64,000 bases of DNA from Hippopus hippopus. Its lineage: Eukaryota > Mollusca > Bivalvia > Cardiida > Cardiidae. Both the position numbers and the translations under genes were made by a program. Each line of letters opens with the position of its first letter. The stretch's first letter is position 1. The notes under the pieces were generated by a model, which saw only the letters and a program-made list of their open reading frames with translations, did no database searches and was not told where the DNA came from. This document shows positions 53,394-60,828 of this stretch, one piece after another. Location of the stretch: contig OX328109.1 in the NCBI GenBank assembly GCA_946811185.2, positions 47,079,412 through 47,143,411 of the forward strand, given 5' to 3'.

Positions 53394-53571
53394 TTTAAAA
53401 TTGCAATACCGGTATCTGGGTTTCTACAATCGAAATGAAAATTTGATTTTAGTTACATAGCAGGATAAGGGTTAACTCTTTACCAAATTACAAAAATGTA
53501 GACTGGTCCCAATACAAAACACTTGTGAACAACAGTATAAATGTGACTCATAAATTGAAATTTGATTGTCA

Positions 53572-53652
53572 AAAGGTGGAAAACATTGTGGAAAAAGGAG
53601 AAAATGCTGGTTACCAGCATTTTCACCTTTTCCCACAAAGTTTTCAAAAGGC
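53572..53652. repeat. Long imperfect palindrome with perfect 12-bp core
   Basis: gaaaatgctggt (53,600-53,611) and its reverse complement (53,613-53,624) flank one base. Imperfect pairing extends to about 40 bp per arm (ggtggaaaacattgtgg against ccacaaagttttcaaaagg). The right arm resembles 53,130-53,200, so this may be the centre of a foldback transposon. Confidence 0.6.
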
Positions 53653-54110
53653 TTCTTCCTCAGGGTTGTAAAAAATTTGGGATTGTGTGATACAGGGTTA
53701 AAGTTACCATGATAAAAAATTATTCTAAACATCCAAGAATTGATTTCTAAGATGGGAAAGAAGGCTTTTGAAAACATTGGAATTTTTTTTATTCCCTTTT
53801 AATAACATAAAGTAATTGAGCCATATGTAATTTATTGACTCGCGATGCTTTCAATGTAGACAATTCTGAAGATTTTGTTGCTCTGGGAAAAGGGGATTAA
53901 ATGCATCTGTGATATAAAATAAGAGAGCTGGGACAAAATCCACTTGACCTTGCCACGTCATCACTTTGACCTTTATTTTTCAACTTTGACCTTTATTTTT
54001 CAAGTACACCTTAAATTTTCTCTGACAAAAAGGGGTCTAATAATAACTCCAAAAAAAAAATGCACATTTTTTAACGAATTAAATCATAAAAAAAAAAAAA
54101 ATTTAACCCT
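53653..54110. other. AT-rich host-to-element transition, no gene
   Basis: No gene seen. Includes a direct repeat of actttgacctttatttttcaa (about 53,960-54,004) and A runs at 54,051-54,060 and 54,087-54,101. The left border of the virus-like element should lie here or just left, but I see no terminal inverted repeat and its partner would be outside the window. Confidence 0.5.
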
Positions 54111-54539
54111 CTAACTCATATAGCCTTCACGCGACATATTTATCTTAGTATGCCCCCAAGCTAACGTATCAATCTTATTCTCCAAAATATAACGTTTATC
54201 ATCATTACCGCTCAAGGCGATTTTATTTATTTCTTCAGTATACAACTCATGCTTATGACTCCTAATAACTACCATTTTCCTTAATAGTGTCTTATTTTCG
54301 AACAAACACTCTTTATAATCATCATGTTTAATAAATGCTTTTACTACTTGCTTTTTAATTCCCTTGCATTTCTTTTCCTCTTTATCACACATTTTATAAG
54401 AGTATAGCTTAGATCTAAGACCTACAAACTCCTCAATAATCTTACCGCTTGTCTCATCTTTAAACATGCCGACAACTTTCTTATTTAATCCCGCGGGAAT
54501 ACCTGATGGATGATCGCTTGTATTATAATTACAATATTT
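54111..54539 (-). pseudogene. polB: C-terminal fragment of protein-primed family-B DNA polymerase
   Basis: The ATG-started frame covers 118 residues (54,467 to 54,111), but recognisable polymerase sequence continues upstream to about 54,539. The fragment contains a VVGMFKDE word followed by EEFVGLRSKLYSY, KGIKKQVVK and, near the end, IDTLAWGHTKI. These words are typical of the C-terminal thumb region of viral/organellar-type PolB from Polinton-like elements. The palm domain with the catalytic aspartates is absent: about 30 bp further, the opposite strand starts an unrelated gene. The usual end after the GH-x-KI word is overrun by 11 extra residues. It would normally replicate the linear element genome using a terminal protein primer; this fragment cannot. 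Confidence 0.75.
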
Positions 54540-54571
54540 TTTGAAAAAAGAAAAAAATAATTTATAGAAAC

Positions 54572-55099
54572 ATGGAACCGCTAAAAAATTTTCTAAAAGA
54601 ATTAAACTTAGACAAAGATGAGGGTTTAATGAAGGCTATAGATAACATGAAAGAGAATTTAATAAATGTAGATATAGCTAAAGATAAATTTAAAAACATA
54701 ATTTATATGACACCACTAGACGAAACAGCTAAGAAAGAAATTTCGGTGAGATTTGCTGTGCTTTTAGCTAAATATACAAACATTATTTTAGATTCTATTA
54801 ATCCAGAAATTAGAAAACAGAAAAATGTAAGAGCTACATTTTGGAACCATATTTACGAAGGTGAAAAACAATCTAAGAAAGAGTTAATACGCGGGATTAA
54901 AAAAATTTTAGGGTTAAAAGTAGAAAAAAGTCTAACGAGGAACGAAATGATTAATAAAATATTAGAAGCTTATTTATATTACGACGACGATGATGATCAT
55001 TTAAAGTACTTTAGACATAAAAGAACATACCAGAGAGGTGGTCAAATTACGAAGTTAATGAACATATCGTCTAAAGTAGCTAAAAAATCTGGGTTTTAA
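54572..55099 (+). CDS. Unrecognised element protein, 175 aa, acidic patch
   Basis: Starts at the first ATG after an AT-rich leader (aatttatagaaacATG) and is followed by a hairpin. I do not recognise a family. The protein is lysine-rich and predicted mostly alpha-helical, with a run of five aspartates (about 138-142) and a basic, glycine-containing tail (KRTYQRGGQITKLMN, about 150-164). It has no membrane segment or catalytic motif that I can see. It lies between two remnants of the polymerase C-terminus, so it seems to have been inserted or rearranged into the polymerase region. The location and AT-rich start context support a genuine element gene. Confidence 0.6.
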   Translation: MEPLKNFLKELNLDKDEGLMKAIDNMKENLINVDIAKDKFKNIIYMTPLDETAKKEISVRFAVLLAKYTNIILDSINPEIRKQKNVRATFWNHIYEGEKQSKKELIRGIKKILGLKVEKSLTRNEMINKILEAYLYYDDDDDHLKYFRHKRTYQRGGQITKLMNISSKVAKKSGF

Positions 55100-55103
55100 A
55101 AAA

Positions 55104-55132
55104 ATATAACTTGTTTATAAATAAAGTTATAT
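55104..55132 (+). terminator. Hairpin after the 175-aa gene
   Basis: atataactt (55,104-55,112) pairs exactly with aagttatat (55,124-55,132) across an 11-bp loop, 4 bp after the stop codon. Similar hairpins follow other plus-strand genes of the element, so it may mark a transcript 3' end. It overlaps the polymerase remnant on the other strand. Confidence 0.4.
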
Positions 55133-55171
55133 TTTATGATGTCCCCAAGCTAAACGAATAAATCTTATATT
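55127..55171 (-). pseudogene. Second remnant of the PolB C-terminus (14 codons)
   Basis: On the minus strand 14 sense codons ending RLAWGHHKI precede a stop, matching the terminal words of the polymerase fragment at 54,111 (TLAWGHTKI) at both DNA and protein level. Here the stop follows KI directly, the expected polymerase end. The remnant begins 6 bp from the ATG of the oppositely oriented TBP-like gene. A shared regulatory word is an alternative, but the coding match is better. Confidence 0.5.
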
Positions 55172-55176
55172 AAAAA

Positions 55177-55923
55177 ATGTCAGTATCCACTCACACTTTC
55201 ATGGCATACACAAACGTGAAAGATCTTAATCTCCACACGATGTTCGATGAAATTGATATAACATCTTCTCTGGTTCACATGTTATATAAAAATAGAGAAA
55301 AAGGTTTTAAGAAAAGGAAAAAGACTAAATCAACCATGGAACATTTTTTAAACTGTATATCGTTTACTTTTTCCAATAAGGTTAACATTAAACTTTTTAG
55401 AAACGGAGTAATGCAATTGACCGGATGTAAAAACCTCGATGATTGTAAAACGGCTCTACTTTTATTTCGTAAATCTTATTCTAAGCTAAATCAAGCTCAT
55501 ATAGTTTCAGTAATGCGAAACGTTAATATTAATTTAGGATTCCCAATTGATACCGAAAAATTAAGCCGATACATAATCGAAAATCCGAACGTATCACCGG
55601 TTATAGGAGGATTTGTGGGTATGCGATTTTTAGCATCGATAAATTCTATAGACGATATGCCTGTTTATAAAATTAGAATAGAAGACGATAGATTAATAGA
55701 AGAGCCTAATATAACTTATAGCGAGTTTAAAACTCGTGAAGCCCCAAAGAAATATATTAGTATATCTATATTTCAAGCGGGAAGGGTACTGTTTTCCGGT
55801 GTTCATGAAAAATATCAAACGCCTCTTATAGAATGGTTTCTAGATTTAACAAAGCGTATTAAGAATGATATAAAAGCGATAGAAGCTAATAATTTTTCGC
55901 TAAAAGATTATTTAAAACCGTAA
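55177..55923 (+). CDS. TATA-box-binding-protein-like protein
   Basis: 248 residues with two copies of a TBP-like fold pattern. The first half has a TNVK strand at 12-15 and, after a basic insertion, a strand-turn-strand-helix signature (VNIKLFRNGVMQLTGCKNLDD, about 69-89). The second has a NVNINLGFPID strand and helix (115-125), a long insertion, then ISISIFQAGRVLFSGVH (194-210) and a closing helix. The xxVFxxGxxxxTG pattern in each half is the core of TBP repeats. Similar divergent TBP-like proteins are known in nucleocytoplasmic large DNA viruses, where they are thought to act in virus transcription. By inference it may direct transcription from the element's TATA-rich starts. The start codon is in the common tattaaaaaATG context. 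Its stop lies 2 bp from the stop of the convergent fibre-like gene. Confidence 0.65.
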   Translation: MSVSTHTFMAYTNVKDLNLHTMFDEIDITSSLVHMLYKNREKGFKKRKKTKSTMEHFLNCISFTFSNKVNIKLFRNGVMQLTGCKNLDDCKTALLLFRKSYSKLNQAHIVSVMRNVNINLGFPIDTEKLSRYIIENPNVSPVIGGFVGMRFLASINSIDDMPVYKIRIEDDRLIEEPNITYSEFKTREAPKKYISISIFQAGRVLFSGVHEKYQTPLIEWFLDLTKRIKNDIKAIEANNFSLKDYLKP

Positions 55924-55925
55924 AG

Positions 55926-57116
55926 TTATAAGTCTAATTCTATCAAAATAGATACGTAAGCGTGTGTTACATTACGAGTGTCTGTTTTCGAGATAAAGTT
56001 TACGATGTCACATTGTTTTACCTCCAACGCCTTCGGAAAAACAGTACAGCTACAAATTTCGTCCGCTTTTTTTTTAATAATAGATTGATCAAGCGGCTCC
56101 GCTCCGTTTATCACTATACCAACATCTATCTCTTCTCCCCGTGCATTAGGATTATCTTTAACAACCGTTAAACTTCCTCTTATGATTCTACCCGGAGCAC
56201 TCATACAATAACCCCCTAATCCATGCTTTCTACCTGAAATACCATTACCGAATGAAAACTCATAATTACCAGATCCTAATGGTCCGTTTTCTTCAGCCCA
56301 CACGGTTATAATAGGTTTAGGACCTATGAGAGAAGGAAGGGATACTTTTCTATCCACGTAAGGTTTTGTCGCTAAATCTCTTTCTTCTACCGGAGTCGCG
56401 GCGTTTTTTAAAGAAAAACCTTGAAGATTTATATCAGCCACCGCCACGAAAGTTCCGTTCGGGTTTTTTATAATAGCTCCACCGTTATCGACATAATTTT
56501 TATTGACTGCAGCATCGCGGGATACTGGATTAGGTAAACCAGTAATCGGTTTATCATTCATATCTATTCCACCATCTATTGAATAGGATCCGTCTTGTTT
56601 TCTCGTTAAAGCTTTTTCACCAGCAGTAGCTGCCTCAATGGTGGTATCTACGTAAAACTTATTAGATGCTTGATCGTGTCTCGTGGGGATTCCAAGATTG
56701 TTAATTACTCGTCCTCCCATTGAAATTGCATCATCTGCCTCATACCACCTTCCATCTCTATAAACGAAGGCTCGATCAACATTATCCACATAATTTTTAG
56801 TAGCAGCTTCACCCGGTTCTGTTGGGTCCTTAACATTTCTTATCGGATTAAAACCCATATTTAAATATCCGGTAACGTGGAATCCACCATTTTCATCCAA
56901 CAACCCTGAGTTGGAGTCAACATAAGCTTTAGTTGCAACATCATGAGAATTTACTGGATTACTAACCCTCGTTAATGTATTACCATTCATGTTTATAGAA
57001 CCAGTAACAACAGTTGTTCCATCTTTACGTAAAAAATTATTATTTATATAAGCGAGTGACACACCATCACCGCTTGTTTCAACATCTTCCATTCTTCCAA
57101 ATTTGTTAACAGGCAT
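55926..57116 (-). CDS. Fibre-like virion protein with five tail-fibre-type repeats
   Basis: 396 residues. Five repeats of about 45-53 residues each carry a 'DMNGxxIxxLxxP' strand and a 'DAATKxYVD' end; the YVD words finish at about 67, 111, 157, 210 and 255. These repeats resemble the shaft repeats of phage tail fibres and of fibre-like proteins found in animal Polinton-like elements. The C-terminal ~135 residues have no repeats, are rich in beta-strand and contain several cysteines, and could be a globular head. A trimeric attachment fibre is the likely form, by analogy. It is the last gene of the minus-strand cluster, 11 bp after the protease gene, with the start context cattataaaaaATG. Confidence 0.65.
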   Translation of the reverse strand: MPVNKFGRMEDVETSGDGVSLAYINNNFLRKDGTTVVTGSINMNGNTLTRVSNPVNSHDVATKAYVDSNSGLLDENGGFHVTGYLNMGFNPIRNVKDPTEPGEAATKNYVDNVDRAFVYRDGRWYEADDAISMGGRVINNLGIPTRHDQASNKFYVDTTIEAATAGEKALTRKQDGSYSIDGGIDMNDKPITGLPNPVSRDAAVNKNYVDNGGAIIKNPNGTFVAVADINLQGFSLKNAATPVEERDLATKPYVDRKVSLPSLIGPKPIITVWAEENGPLGSGNYEFSFGNGISGRKHGLGGYCMSAPGRIIRGSLTVVKDNPNARGEEIDVGIVINGAEPLDQSIIKKKADEICSCTVFPKALEVKQCDIVNFISKTDTRNVTHAYVSILIELDL

Positions 57117-57127
57117 TTTTTATAATG

Positions 57128-57544
57128 CTAAAAAAGTTTATTTAAAACATTTTGGAATTTATTACCTAAACCTAACTCTTTTAGAATGTACAAACATAAA
57201 TGACCGCAAAATACCTGTCCCGCTCGTTGTAATTGATCTGTATTATAGTGTATTGGGCTTTTTAAATACTCTCGAATTTCAACAGGTGGTTGTATGCCAT
57301 AACTGTCAAAATAAATTTTATTTTTACCATTTTTATACCAAGCGACCCAATGTGTACCAGGTCCACCACTTTTATCAAAGTTTACAATACCACATTCTTT
57401 TTCACTCGGTTTTCTCGGTAATGTATCTAGTAAAAAAAAACCTCTAAAATAAGGAATCTTTAATCTTTTCGCGGCATCTTCCAATTCGAAATTATTTAAC
57501 GGTTTATTCGGTAAAATTACGTTTTCGATCGAAATATTTTCCAT
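57128..57544 (-). CDS. Adenain-like cysteine protease (Ulp1 fold)
   Basis: 138 residues, shorter than adenovirus adenain (about 200) but usual for Polinton-like elements. The catalytic signature is clear: GTHWVAWY with His65, YFDSYG with the acidic partner Asp80, Gln106 seven residues before the nucleophile, and FCGHLC with Cys113. The enzyme matures virion proteins during assembly; a candidate cleavage site (IEGG followed by F) is present in the pVI-like protein encoded at 61,792. The gene lies 4 bp after the integrase stop and 11 bp before the fibre gene, so the three genes form one compact minus-strand cluster. All catalytic residues are intact. Confidence 0.9.
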   Translation of the reverse strand: MENISIENVILPNKPLNNFELEDAAKRLKIPYFRGFFLLDTLPRKPSEKECGIVNFDKSGGPGTHWVAWYKNGKNKIYFDSYGIQPPVEIREYLKSPIHYNTDQLQRAGQVFCGHLCLYILKELGLGNKFQNVLNKLF

Positions 57545-57548
57545 TTTT

Positions 57549-58787
57549 TTAAATATTTATAATTTCTTTATTGTCAACCCATAAATTAAATTCTTTGGGA
57601 TAACCTTTCCACTTTACGAAAGATTTCTCTTTTCCTTTTTTAATAACCTTTTCTATTCTATACGTCTCTTGACTGGTTTTCTGAAGTTCGGGTTCGTAAA
57701 ATGCACCTTGAATTTCTTCTCCATTAAGATCTTTAATTTTATATGTTACTGGTGATGTAAGTTTTACTTCAGAAACTGTAAAAACCTCCTCAGTCCATCT
57801 CGTTGTATAACCTTTTTCAAAAGTCTTTTTCTTTTTACTTATCCTTACTATATCTCCAACGGAAAACTTAGAATCTTCTTTTATTTCTAAATGATCGGGG
57901 TAAAGATTTCTCCAAACTCTCGTTTCATTTTCTTTTTTACTAGCGTCTACCGGAGTCATCTTAATAGATGAATGTCTCGTGTTATTATATTTTTTAACGA
58001 GATCCGGTAGCACATCGATGTAAACGTTTGTGGAATTAGCGGAAAAATACTTCCACATTTTTTCTTTCATTGTTCTAATCCATCTCTCAACAACGCTGGA
58101 TTTTTCCTCATTTTCGGTAGAATACAATTCAACCAAGTCTTTAACATCTTTGTTATAAAACTCTTTACCCTTATCCACCCACATTTTTTCAGGTTTTTGC
58201 TTCCGAGCGTCAGCAAGGAATCTCTCCTTAAAAATACTTTTTAGTGCTATAGCGACAGATTCCCCCTTTTTGTTTTTCAATGGCACCAGCCATCCATATT
58301 TAGAAAAGATGTCAATGACAGCGAGAAGGTATTTAACGTCGCGATTAAACTTAGAAAATGCTTGCATGTCTACTAAATCTGCGGCCCATATCTTATCTAT
58401 ACCGTTTACTATAACTCTCCTTTTCTTAAATTTTCTTCTTACTGGTTTATGTAATTCTTCCGCTAATTTCATCATCTCGTTTTTTTTTTCTCCCACTCCC
58501 ATTCCAAATTTCACCTTCGTTCCAATGAGTTTACTTACTAAACCCCTTTCCATTTTTTCTCTAATAGTAGGATTGTAAATACCTTCTAACTCCGTTAACA
58601 TATTTTTATCACACACCGCGTTTCTTGTAGCAGTATCATCATGCTTAAGATAGCAAACATCATGATTATAAGCGGCTTGATCTACTCTATTTATAGGTTT
58701 ACTCCATTCCTTCGGTGTTAAATCAGGATTGAGTCTTTTCTTTAATTTAGTACCTGGCCCCGTAAAGTTGTGTCCTGGGAGATGCAT
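57549..58787 (-). CDS. PLA2-like domain fused to DDE integrase with C-terminal chromodomain
   Basis: 412 residues from the first ATG, though the frame is open upstream to the A12 run at 58,839 and that stretch looks coding. An N-terminal parvovirus-type phospholipase-A2-like segment has the calcium-loop word GPGTKL (10-15) and the catalytic pair in NHDVCY (His42, Asp43). A retroviral/Polinton integrase core follows: WAADLVD with Asp137, MWVDKGKEF with Asp205, and SVVERW with Glu234. A basic SH3-like segment and a chromodomain (YRIEKVI...VKWKGY...LWVDN, 376-412) end the protein; such chromodomains bind modified histones and guide insertion. About 8 residues around FLADARKQ (190-197) look inserted and coincide with a palindromic DNA unit. 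All three acidic catalytic residues are present. The PLA2-like part may serve membrane passage, by analogy with parvovirus capsids. Confidence 0.9.
   Translation of the reverse strand: MHLPGHNFTGPGTKLKKRLNPDLTPKEWSKPINRVDQAAYNHDVCYLKHDDTATRNAVCDKNMLTELEGIYNPTIREKMERGLVSKLIGTKVKFGMGVGEKKNEMMKLAEELHKPVRRKFKKRRVIVNGIDKIWAADLVDMQAFSKFNRDVKYLLAVIDIFSKYGWLVPLKNKKGESVAIALKSIFKERFLADARKQKPEKMWVDKGKEFYNKDVKDLVELYSTENEEKSSVVERWIRTMKEKMWKYFSANSTNVYIDVLPDLVKKYNNTRHSSIKMTPVDASKKENETRVWRNLYPDHLEIKEDSKFSVGDIVRISKKKKTFEKGYTTRWTEEVFTVSEVKLTSPVTYKIKDLNGEEIQGAFYEPELQKTSQETYRIEKVIKKGKEKSFVKWKGYPKEFNLWVDNKEIINI
58197..58217. repeat. Palindromic unit embedded in the integrase frame
   Basis: ttgct / agcaa stem around tccgagcgtc. 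This 21-bp unit matches 62,861-62,881 at 20 positions. It lies in frame in the integrase core, between the first and second catalytic aspartates. Confidence 0.6.
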
Positions 58788-58824
58788 TTCAACGGGTAAG
58801 TTGTTTATAAACGAGTTTAAGATG

Positions 58825-59010
58825 CTACTCCCGGTGGTTTTTTTTTTTTATCACCTCCGACACCTTCCTGCCGGAACGGTGAGGAATAAATTGTGTTTTA
58901 TTTATTCCGCAAATAACGCATTTCCCCCGCTTCATATTTCTTCCATTTTTCGAAACGGTATATTTTATATCACTCGTATCTGTACGTTTTTTACATTTAA
59001 CGCAATACAT
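58825..59010 (-). CDS. Small zinc-ribbon protein, probably the split N-terminus of the PLA2-integrase protein
   Basis: 61 residues with two CxxC knuckles (MYCVKC at 3-6 and CVICG at 31-34) and the word SKNGRNMKRGKC between them, a zinc-ribbon pattern frequent in Polinton-like elements and large DNA viruses. The gene ends just after an A12 run (58,839-58,850 on the plus strand as T12), and the reading frame of the downstream PLA2-integrase is open right up to this run. A one-base length change in the run would join the two, and I recall related elements in which zinc ribbon and PLA2-integrase form one protein. So this is probably the N-terminal part of a longer protein interrupted by a slip or sequence error. 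The start context is tatatataaaATG, shared with the divergent ATPase gene. Confidence 0.65.
   Translation of the reverse strand: MYCVKCKKRTDTSDIKYTVSKNGRNMKRGKCVICGINKTQFIPHRSGRKVSEVIKKKNHRE
58861..58881. repeat. GC-rich hairpin inside the zinc-ribbon frame
   Basis: caccttcc (58,861-58,868) pairs with ggaa-c-ggtg (58,873-58,881, one bulge) across tgcc. It is GC-rich in an AT-rich gene and may be another palindromic unit. Confidence 0.4.
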
Positions 59011-59040
59011 TTTATATATAAAAAAAATATTTTAAATAAA
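59011..59040. promoter_or_regulatory. Bidirectional TATA-rich start region
   Basis: The only 30 bp between the zinc-ribbon start (minus) and the ATPase start (plus) consist of tttatatataaaaaaaatattttaaataaa-like AT sequence. On each strand a TATA/AAATAAA word directly abuts the ATG, implying very short leaders. Confidence 0.5.
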
Positions 59041-59823
59041 ATGGATATTATAAACTTATCATGGAATGATGTAGTATCGAAGAGATTTAATCACTCCCTT
59101 TTACCGAGAAGTATTAGGGGTTTAATTATAGGCAAATCAGGTTGTGGTAAAACTACTCTATTGTTAAACCTTTTACTCAGACCAGGTTGGCTCGATTACA
59201 ACGATTTGAGTGTTTTCGGAAAAAGTCTTTTTCAACCGGAATATCGAATACTAAAAAAGGCTTTTGAAGAAAAACTACCCAAAGAATGCATTTTAAGATT
59301 GTTTAACATGCGTGATGAGATACAAGAACTAAACATTGTACCAACAGCTTTAGTCGAAGAATGGATTAAGACGATTAAAAACAAATCGGATATAGATTGC
59401 AACTTTTTCGAAAATGCTAATGATGTACCTGATCCCCGAGAGTTAAACTCAGAAAATAAAAATTTAATGATTTTCGATGATTTACTTTTAGAAAGGCAAA
59501 ATAAATGTGAGTGTTACTATATTCGAGGAAGACATAGTAATGTTGACTGCTTTTACCTCTCACAAAATTATTTTAGACTACCGAGACAAACTATTAGAGA
59601 AAATGCTAATTTTATTTGTCTTTTCCCGCAAGACTTAAAAAACATTAATCATATTTATAACGATCATGTAGGTGAAGATATGCCCAAAGACGAGTTTAGA
59701 AAATTTTGTCAAAAGGCATGGGAAATACCTCATGGTTTCGCTATCATTGATTTAACCAGTAAAAAACATGATGGAAAGTATAGAAACGGTTTTGATAATT
59801 TTTACGTGCCAAAGTCGGTATAA
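59041..59823 (+). CDS. Packaging ATPase, A32/FtsK-HerA type
   Basis: 260 residues from the ATG at 59,041. A frame extension upstream overlaps the zinc-ribbon gene and is unlikely to be used. The Walker A motif is GKSGCGKTT (31-39) and the Walker B motif LMIFDDLL (142-149), followed by a GRHSNVDCFYLSQ sensor-type strand (163-175) and an arginine-containing PRQTIREN segment. Order and length match genome-packaging ATPases of Polintons, virophages and large DNA viruses. It would pump the element's DNA into procapsids. It diverges from the integrase cluster and is followed by a hairpin spanning its stop codon. All ATPase motifs are intact. Confidence 0.9.
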   Translation: MDIINLSWNDVVSKRFNHSLLPRSIRGLIIGKSGCGKTTLLLNLLLRPGWLDYNDLSVFGKSLFQPEYRILKKAFEEKLPKECILRLFNMRDEIQELNIVPTALVEEWIKTIKNKSDIDCNFFENANDVPDPRELNSENKNLMIFDDLLLERQNKCECYYIRGRHSNVDCFYLSQNYFRLPRQTIRENANFICLFPQDLKNINHIYNDHVGEDMPKDEFRKFCQKAWEIPHGFAIIDLTSKKHDGKYRNGFDNFYVPKSV

Positions 59824-59837
59824 CTCGTCGCCGACTT
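59812..59837 (+). terminator. Hairpin across the ATPase stop codon
   Basis: aagtcgg (59,812-59,818) pairs with ccgactt (59,831-59,837) across 12 bp that include the TAA stop. Candidate transcript-end signal. Confidence 0.4.
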
Positions 59838-59846
59838 CCCTTGACG

Positions 59847-59919
59847 ATCCCTGACGAAGCATCCTTGATGCAGCAAGGCAAGTCAGGGCGACACAGGTCG
59901 AGCCTGTGCGAGACAGTCA
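59847..59919. repeat. Left arm of a 73-bp inverted repeat flanking the minor capsid gene
   Basis: Near-perfect reverse complement of 60,741-60,813; I see one mismatch (gcatcaagg versus gcgtcaagg). It is GC-rich compared with its surroundings and contains two hairpins (ccctgac/gtcaggg enclosing ccttg/caagg, and cacagg/cctgtg around ctcga). Confidence 0.95.
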
Positions 59920-59964
59920 GCTCGGGAGTCAACATTCGGTTAAAAAATATTTAAATATTATAAA

Positions 59965-60743
59965 ATGGATATAGATCTTTTAGAAAAGATTGTCAAAAAT
60001 ACGGAACATAAAACATCGTTTCAACTCATTGTAAGCGATAACAAAACGCGTTTTAGAACGAAGTTTAATCCTCCGATTCAGCTCGAAAAGGACAAAGTAT
60101 ACAAAATTGCTTTAGTAAACCTCGAAACTTATTACTCTTTTCCAAACATTGATGAAACGAACAACACACTCGTTTATTCTCCGGACAATGGTACCACATG
60201 GATTAAAATAAAAATACCTGTAGGAAGTTATGACCTCATTGACATTAATGATACGATTCGTCAGGAAATGAGAAAAAATGGTCATTATGATAGAATTAAT
60301 GAAGAGTATTATATTAACTTTTCTGCAAACACCAATACCCTAAAGTCTGTTCTTACTATAGATGATGGTTATCAAGTAGATTTTAATCAGCCGGGATCCC
60401 TCGCTAAAGTATTAGGATTTACTCGAGCTAAATATACGCAAGGATTTCACGAGTCAGAGAATGTAGTGAACATTCTTAGCATAAATAGTTTGCTCGTTAA
60501 CATAGATATTATTTCGGGAAGTTACGTTAATGGTTCAACAAAAAAAATACTATTTACTCTTTTTTCCCGGATGTTGCACCTGGATATAAGATAATTGAGT
60601 CACCAGTTAATTTAGTATACTTGCCAATAACGTTAGATGAAATACATAACCTAGAGGTAACTATTACGGATCAAGATAACAATTTACTAAATCTTAGAGG
60701 CGAGAATTTAACGATTAGGTTTCATATTAGAGAAGCGAGATGA
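59965..60743 (+). CDS. Candidate minor capsid (penton-like) protein, frameshifted
   Basis: The first 209-codon frame (59,965-60,594) matches the type of jelly-roll protein conserved in animal Polinton-like elements, with FNPPIQL, ALVNLETYYSFPNI, NGTTWIKI, a LKSVLTI strand and NIDIISGSYVNGST. After an A8 run (60,540-60,547) the coding signal moves to the -1 frame and continues to the TGA at 60,741, ending with NLRGENLTIRFHIREA. Only this shift gives the full expected C-terminus, so the zero-frame end is artefactual. Either one A was gained, or the A AAA AAA heptamer allows programmed -1 frameshifting. The protein would occupy capsid vertices. The penton assignment is from memory of Polinton capsid descriptions. 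The gene is enclosed by the 73-bp inverted repeat. Confidence 0.6.
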
Positions 60744-60813
60744 CTGTCTCGCACAGGCTCGACCTGTGTCGCCCTGACTTGCCTTGCTGCGTCAAGGATG
60801 CTTCGTCAGGGAT
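60741..60813. repeat. Right arm of the 73-bp inverted repeat
   Basis: Starts exactly at the stop codon of the frameshifted capsid gene. It contains cacagg (60,752-60,757), loop ctcga, cctgtg (60,763-60,768), then a nested ccctgac...gtcaggg stem. It could also fold as two consecutive RNA hairpins at the transcript end. Confidence 0.95.
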
Positions 60814-60828
60814 AAATAAATAAAAAAA

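Noticed and set aside
53472..53777. Minus-strand 101-codon frame over the long palindrome
   Set aside because: Follows from the palindrome and AT-rich composition; no domain.
57103..57447. Plus-strand frame antisense to the protease
   Set aside because: The protease on the other strand has a complete set of catalytic residues.
58270..58578. Plus-strand frame antisense to the integrase
   Set aside because: Shadow of the integrase gene, rich in Phe/Leu from antisense Lys/Glu codons.
58729..59040. N-terminal extension of the ATPase frame to 58,729
   Set aside because: It overlaps the zinc-ribbon gene and the PLA2 start on the other strand; the ATG at 59,041 has the common TATA-type context and gives the usual family start.
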